DNA of 64,000 bases from Rhodanobacter denitrificans (GTDB lineage Bacteria; Pseudomonadota; Gammaproteobacteria; Xanthomonadales; Rhodanobacteraceae). A model generated the notes under the pieces. It had not been told where the DNA came from. It worked only from the letters and a program-made list of their open reading frames with translations, and did no database searches. Shown in pieces: positions 52,756 through 64,000 of the stretch. The stretch covers positions 26,208-90,207 of the forward strand of contig JAFIHF010000048.1 in NCBI GenBank assembly GCA_017848855.1. Direction: 5' to 3'. Position 1 is the stretch's first letter. The number at the start of each line of letters is the position of its first letter. The position numbers and the translations under genes were made by a program.

Positions 52756-53820
52756 TCAACCATCCTGCTCGATGTCGGTGATGTGCACGCCGCCGTCGTG
52801 GCGCGCATCCAGGCCGTGCACGAAGAACGGTTGCTGTCCGCGTGTCACGAAACCCTCGGCGCGCCACGCATCGAGCACGGGCTGGGCAGCGGTCAGGCGC
52901 AACTGGATCGCGTCGTAGCCGGCTTCGTAGCCCATCCGGCAGAGCTCGCGGATCGCACGACGGTCGGCCTCGCGCACGCCGCCGGCGAACCAGGCGTCGG
53001 TCACGGTCATGAGCCCGGGCGCGTGCGCATTGGTTTCGCAGGCGAACCAGGCCAGCAGCGGCGCGCCCGGCGCCGGGGCGACCAGCAGGAAGCGGCGGCG
53101 TATCGCGGGCAGTCCGAGGAAACGCCATTCGAGCATCCGCGTGCTGCGCACCGTGCACAGGCCGTCGCCATGCGCGGACTGCTCCCACAGCGCCTGCATG
53201 CGCGGATCGACCGCATCCGTCCAGGTCACGTGGAGATTGCTGCGTCGCCCCGGCAAGGGCAGGTGCCGGCTGGCGGCGAGCGCCCCGTCCAGCAGCGCGC
53301 CACCGGCACGACCGAGCGGACCGGGCAGCACGCGTGCCACGTAACCCCGATAGCGCAGCACCCGCACGTGCCGAAACAACTGCGCGGGCACCGCGAAACC
53401 CACGCGCTTGCAGACCGCGCCGCCGCGGGCGTTGGTCATGGCATAGCCGAACGCGAAATGCTCCCGGGAGCTGGCGATCATGGCTTGGGCCAACCGCATC
53501 GCGGGCTTGAACGAACGGTGTGCCGGCAGCACCACGAAATGGCTGGCGACGCCGACCAGCAGCTCGCGCCCCTGCCACAGCATGGGGCGCGGGCCCACGC
53601 CGACGGTACCCACGATCTCGCCGCTGGCGCGATGGCGCAGCAATTGCAGCCGCGGCCGCCCGAACGGGCAGCCCAGGTAGAACACGTCATACATCCGCTC
53701 AAGCTGGCCCTGCCAACCGATATGGCCGCGCCAGATGCCGATCACGGTGGCGCGATCCCGCTCGAGGTGGCCCTCGACCGTCTCGTAGCGGTCGTCATGG
53801 ACGATCACGGCTGCTTCCAT
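52756..53820 (-). CDS. GNAT-like N-acyltransferase protein
   Basis: A 354-residue protein that looks like a double-domain GNAT acyltransferase. The first half has GEIVGTVGVGPRPML and LLVGVASHFVVLPAHRSF, similar to the acetyl-CoA-binding strand and loop; the C-terminal half (about 200-330) repeats a similar pattern with LLVAPAPGAPLLAWFACE and YDAIQLRL. No catalytic residue can be assigned. It is convergent with the lyase gene and divergent from the JmjC-like gene, so it could belong to either the polysaccharide or the peptide locus. The acceptor is unknown. The fold assignment is by general resemblance only. Confidence 0.6.
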   Translation of the reverse strand: MEAAVIVHDDRYETVEGHLERDRATVIGIWRGHIGWQGQLERMYDVFYLGCPFGRPRLQLLRHRASGEIVGTVGVGPRPMLWQGRELLVGVASHFVVLPAHRSFKPAMRLAQAMIASSREHFAFGYAMTNARGGAVCKRVGFAVPAQLFRHVRVLRYRGYVARVLPGPLGRAGGALLDGALAASRHLPLPGRRSNLHVTWTDAVDPRMQALWEQSAHGDGLCTVRSTRMLEWRFLGLPAIRRRFLLVAPAPGAPLLAWFACETNAHAPGLMTVTDAWFAGGVREADRRAIRELCRMGYEAGYDAIQLRLTAAQPVLDAWRAEGFVTRGQQPFFVHGLDARHDGGVHITDIEQDG

Positions 53821-53960
53821 GTGTGCAATTCCGCGCGATCCGGTGTCGTGGATTCTGGTGCCACGGCCGGGCGGGATTCAAGCGCACCGCGACGGCTCCG
53901 CAAACACCGGCAGGCGATGCACGCCGCACGGCACGGTTGCAGGCGACAAGGGGGCGAGGC

Positions 53961-54884
53961 ATGAATCGGCAAGACGCGCAGATCGCAGTCGACTGGACCA
54001 CGTTCGACCCCTGGGCCATCGCCCCGGTGCGCCACCACCTGACGCAGCATCCCCTGCTGCAGATGGACGCGCTGCTGGAGCTGGGCAAGCGGCTGGACGC
54101 GCGCGGCAGCGTGCGCACGCACAGCGATGCGGTGAGCGCGGGCACGCCGTTCAACCAGGCGCCGCAGCTGCACCCCAACCGTGCCGGCGCGGCGGCCACG
54201 CTCACCGGCATCGCCGAGGCCAAGGCCTGGATGTCGCTGCTCAACGTGCAGGGCGATCCGGTTTACCGCGGCCTGGTCGACGAGGTGCTGGACGGCATCG
54301 CGCCGGAGATCGCCCGCCGGGATCCGGGCATGTGCTACCGCGGCGGCTGGATCTTCGTCACCTCGCCGCGCACCATCACGCCGTTCCATTTCGACAAGGA
54401 ACACAACTTCATCCTGCAGGTGCGCGGGCGCAAGACGCTGTACGTGTGGGAGCCGCACGACACCGTGGCCGCCAGCGAGCAGGCGCGCGACCTGTTCCAT
54501 GCCTGCCACAGCCGTGCGCGCCTGCGCTGGGACGAATCGCTGCGCGCGCGGGCACGGGTGTTCCAGCTCGAACCGGGCATGGGCGCCTACATGCCTTCCA
54601 CCAGCCCGCACTTGGTGGAGAACGGCGACGAGCCTTCGGTCACCGTCAGCTTCACCTATTACACCGACGCCACCCGCCGCGATGCGCTGCTGCACCGCGC
54701 GCACGAGCGCGTGCGCAACTGGGGTTACGAGCCGCCGCCGGTGGGCCGCAACGGCCTGCTGGATGCCGGCCTGCTCGGCGCCTTCCGCGGCGCCGCCCTC
54801 TTGCGCCAATGGCGCGCACGCATGACGCAGGCGCCGCAGCCGCGCTCGGATCGCGCGCCATACGCCTACGCCGGAGGGCAATGA
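53961..54884 (+). CDS. JmjC/cupin-like Fe(II) oxygenase
   Basis: A 307-residue protein of the cupin_8/JmjC-like type. The iron-binding facial triad is visible as His143-x-Asp145 in TPFHFDKEHNFI and the distal His217 in STSPHLVENG. Between them are the strands LQVRGRKTLYVWEP and ARVFQLEPGMGAYMP typical of the double-stranded beta-helix. Such enzymes use 2-oxoglutarate and oxygen to hydroxylate proteins or small molecules. It ends 6 bases before the hybrid synthetase start, on the same strand, so a role in tailoring an amino acid of that product is plausible but unproven. The N-terminal 100 residues have no known domain. Confidence 0.8.
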   Translation: MNRQDAQIAVDWTTFDPWAIAPVRHHLTQHPLLQMDALLELGKRLDARGSVRTHSDAVSAGTPFNQAPQLHPNRAGAAATLTGIAEAKAWMSLLNVQGDPVYRGLVDEVLDGIAPEIARRDPGMCYRGGWIFVTSPRTITPFHFDKEHNFILQVRGRKTLYVWEPHDTVAASEQARDLFHACHSRARLRWDESLRARARVFQLEPGMGAYMPSTSPHLVENGDEPSVTVSFTYYTDATRRDALLHRAHERVRNWGYEPPPVGRNGLLDAGLLGAFRGAALLRQWRARMTQAPQPRSDRAPYAYAGGQ

Positions 54885-54890
54885 GCCGCC

Positions 54891-62044
<7,154 letters not shown>

Positions 62045-62048
<4 letters not shown>

Positions 62049-64000
62049 ACACGCCCATGGATGCGCACGCCGGCCTCGCCGCCGTCGACTACGACCCGTT
62101 CGCCAGCCCCGCGCTGGAGCGCGTGGTGCCCAGCACCGAGGCGCAGCGCGAGATCTGGCTGGCCGCGAAGATGGGCACGGAAGCCTCGCTGGCCTACAAC
62201 GAGGCGGTGGCGCTCACCCTGCACGGCATGCTCGACCGCACCGCTCTGCTGGGCGCGCTGCAGGCGCTGGTGGACCGTCACGACGCGCTGCGCGCCAGCT
62301 TCGGCCCGGACGGCGAAACCTTCTGCGTGGCCGGCAGCGCCACGCTCGCGGTGCAGCAGGCCGAACTGGACGCGCTCGATGCGCCTGCGCGCGCCGCCGC
62401 GCTGGAGCGGCATCGCGCGCAGGCCGTGCTGACGCCGTTCGAGCTGGAGACCGGCCCGCTGTTCCGCGCCACATTGCTGCGCCTCGGCGAGCACGAACAC
62501 CTGCTGCTGCTCAGCGCGCACCACCTGGTCTGCGACGGCTGGTCGTGGTGGGTGATCGTGCGCGAACTGGGCGCGCTGTACGGGCTGCACAGCGGCGCCG
62601 GCGGCGCCAGCCTGCCGCCGGCACCCTCGTTCGCGGACTATGCCGTGCGGCGCGCCGAGCCGGCGGAGCGCCGCGCCAGCGCCTCCGACGAGGCGTGGTG
62701 GGTGGCGCACCATGCGCGCCGCGCCCCCGCGCTGGACCTGCCCGGCGACCGCCCGCGGCCGCCGCGGCGCGGCTTCGCCTCCGACCGCGAGGATCACGTG
62801 CTCGACGCCGCGCTGGTCGGCGCCCTGCGCCAGCTGGCCGCGCGCCGCGGCGCCAGCCTGTTCGCCGCCCTGCTCGGCAGCTTCGCGGGCCTGCTCGGTC
62901 GGCTGGCCGGACAGGACGAGGTGGTACTCGGCATCCCCGCCGCCGCCCAATCCAACGAAGGCTTGGGCGACCTGGTCGGCCACGGCGTGCACCTGCTGCC
63001 GCTGCGCTGCGGCGCCGATCCGGCACGGCCGTTCGCGCAACTGCTGGCCGCGGCCAGCGGCGAGCTGCTCGACGCGCTGGAGCACCAGCGCTGCACCTTC
63101 GGCAGCCTGCTGCAGCAGCTGGACATCGCACGCGATCCGGCCCGTCTGCCGCTGGTCAGCGTGCTGTTCAACATCGACCAGGCGCTGGAGCAGGAAGGCG
63201 AGGCGTTCCCGGGCCTGCGCCTGGACTTCGCCAGCGTGCCGCGGCGCTACGAGAACTTCGAACTGTTCGTCAACGCGGTGCAGGAGCGTGGCGGCCTGCG
63301 CCTGGAATGCCAGTACAACGCCGGCCTGTTCGACGCCGCCACCGTGCGCCGCTGGCTGCGCGCCTACGAGACCCTGCTGCGCGCCGCGGTGGCGCAGCCG
63401 GACAGCACGCTGGGCGCGCTGTCGCTGGTCGACGCAGCGTCGCTGCGCGAACTGGCCGCGTTGCAGCCCGCGCCGCAGGCCTGGGGCGAGCGGCCGGCCA
63501 CCATGCACGGCGCGTTCGAGCGCCAGGCGCAGGCGACGCCCGAACGCATCGCATTGCGCTTCGGCAGCGAAACCCTGAGCTACCGCGCGCTGGACGAACG
63601 CGCCAACCGCATTGCCCACGGCCTGATCGCGCAAGGCGTGCGGCCCGGCGACCTCGTCGGCATCGCGCTCGAACGCGGCCCGGCCATGCTCGCCGCCCTG
63701 CTCGGCACGCTCAAGGCCGGCGCCGGCTACGTGCCGCTCGACCCCGCCTTTCCGCCCGAGCGGCTGGCCTACATGGTGGCCGACGCCAAGCTCGCCGCCC
63801 TGCTTACGCAGCAGTCGCTGGCGGCGCGCTTCGCACTGCCGGATCGCCCGGTGATCGCACTCGATGCGCCGCCCGCCGGCTGGGACGCGCTGCCGACCAC
63901 GGCACCGGGCATCGCCATCGACCCTGCATCGGTGGCCTATGTCATCTACACCTCCGGCTCCACCGGCCGGCCCAAGGGCGTGGCGATCCCGCATCGCGCC
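62045..64000 (+). CDS. Non-ribosomal peptide synthetase (condensation-adenylation), cut by the window edge
   Basis: The first 652 codons of an NRPS. Residues about 25-450 form a condensation domain with the active-site HHLVCDG (159-165), followed by ALLGSFAGLLGRLAGQDEVV and VSVLFNIDQALE. An adenylation domain begins near 490 (MHGAFERQAQATPERIAL) and reaches core motif A3 (YTSGSTGRPKG, near 635) before the sequence ends, so the specificity residues are not visible. It starts inside the stop of the hybrid synthetase, indicating one operon and a direct hand-over: the condensation domain would join the aminated polyketide unit to the next amino acid. Total size and termination domain lie outside the window. 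Confidence 0.93.

Noticed and set aside
49772-53578. A 1268-residue minus-strand open frame
   Set aside because: It is antisense to the lyase gene and out of frame with the GNAT-like gene; it arises from GC-rich codon bias.

Overview
The window is very GC-rich, gene-dense bacterial DNA. It most resembles a gammaproteobacterium of the Xanthomonadales, family Rhodanobacteraceae (Rhodanobacter/Dyella-like). This is inferred from the thr leader-hom-thrB-thrC arrangement, monomeric isocitrate dehydrogenase, TraB/GumN proteins, GTAG-headed REP-like palindromes and overall gene style. No rRNA gene, intact tRNA or transposase gene was seen. All coordinates, counts and translations were worked out by eye.

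Layout. (1) 1-7.7 kb: a large YadA-type trimeric autotransporter adhesin, cut by the left edge, then a secreted subtilisin-like protease, both on the minus strand, and tatD. (2) 7.8-15.9 kb: housekeeping and accessory genes (methyltransferase, RluE, NYN nuclease-like protein, LysR regulator, aldo/keto reductase, two tandem TraB/GumN paralogues, alpha/beta hydrolase), with palindromic and tandem repeats between them. (3) 15.9-18.2 kb: monomeric NADP isocitrate dehydrogenase. (4) 18.5-36 kb: a complete type I-G (formerly I-U) CRISPR-Cas locus. It reads HIRAN protein, cas3, csx17, csb1 (cas7), csb2 (cas5-cas6), a vapBC toxin-antitoxin pair on the opposite strand, cas4-cas1 fusion, cas2, leader, and an array of 92 repeats and 91 spacers. 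The distal flank holds a decayed repeat and a tRNA-like relic. (5) 36-41.4 kb: a CpdB-like periplasmic nucleotidase lipoprotein, an MFS transporter and two membrane/periplasmic cytochromes c. (6) 41.5-45.6 kb: the threonine operon with a Thr/Ile-rich leader peptide and candidate attenuator, then hom, thrB and thrC. (7) 45.8-52.7 kb: polysaccharide genes: TviB-like dehydrogenase, TviC-like epimerase, initiating sugar-phosphate transferase and a heparinase-like lyase. (8) 52.8-64 kb: an acetyltransferase-like gene, a JmjC-like Fe(II) oxygenase, a 2385-residue NRPS-PKS-aminotransferase hybrid and a second NRPS cut by the right edge.

How the parts work together. The cas genes supply all three stages: Cas4-Cas1/Cas2 for adaptation, Csb2 for crRNA processing, and Csx17/Csb1/Csb2 plus Cas3 for interference. 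Several spacer pairs overlap or nearly match one another. One same-strand overlap exposes TTT directly 5' of a protospacer, which agrees with a TTN PAM. The sugar genes probably make an N-acetyl-galactosaminuronate donor, start a polymer on a lipid carrier and depolymerise it. The hybrid synthetase is predicted to load a valine-like residue, extend it once with malonyl-CoA and convert the beta-keto group to an amine, giving an aminostatine-like 3,4-diamino acid unit. This is a prediction from domain order and the adenylation code.
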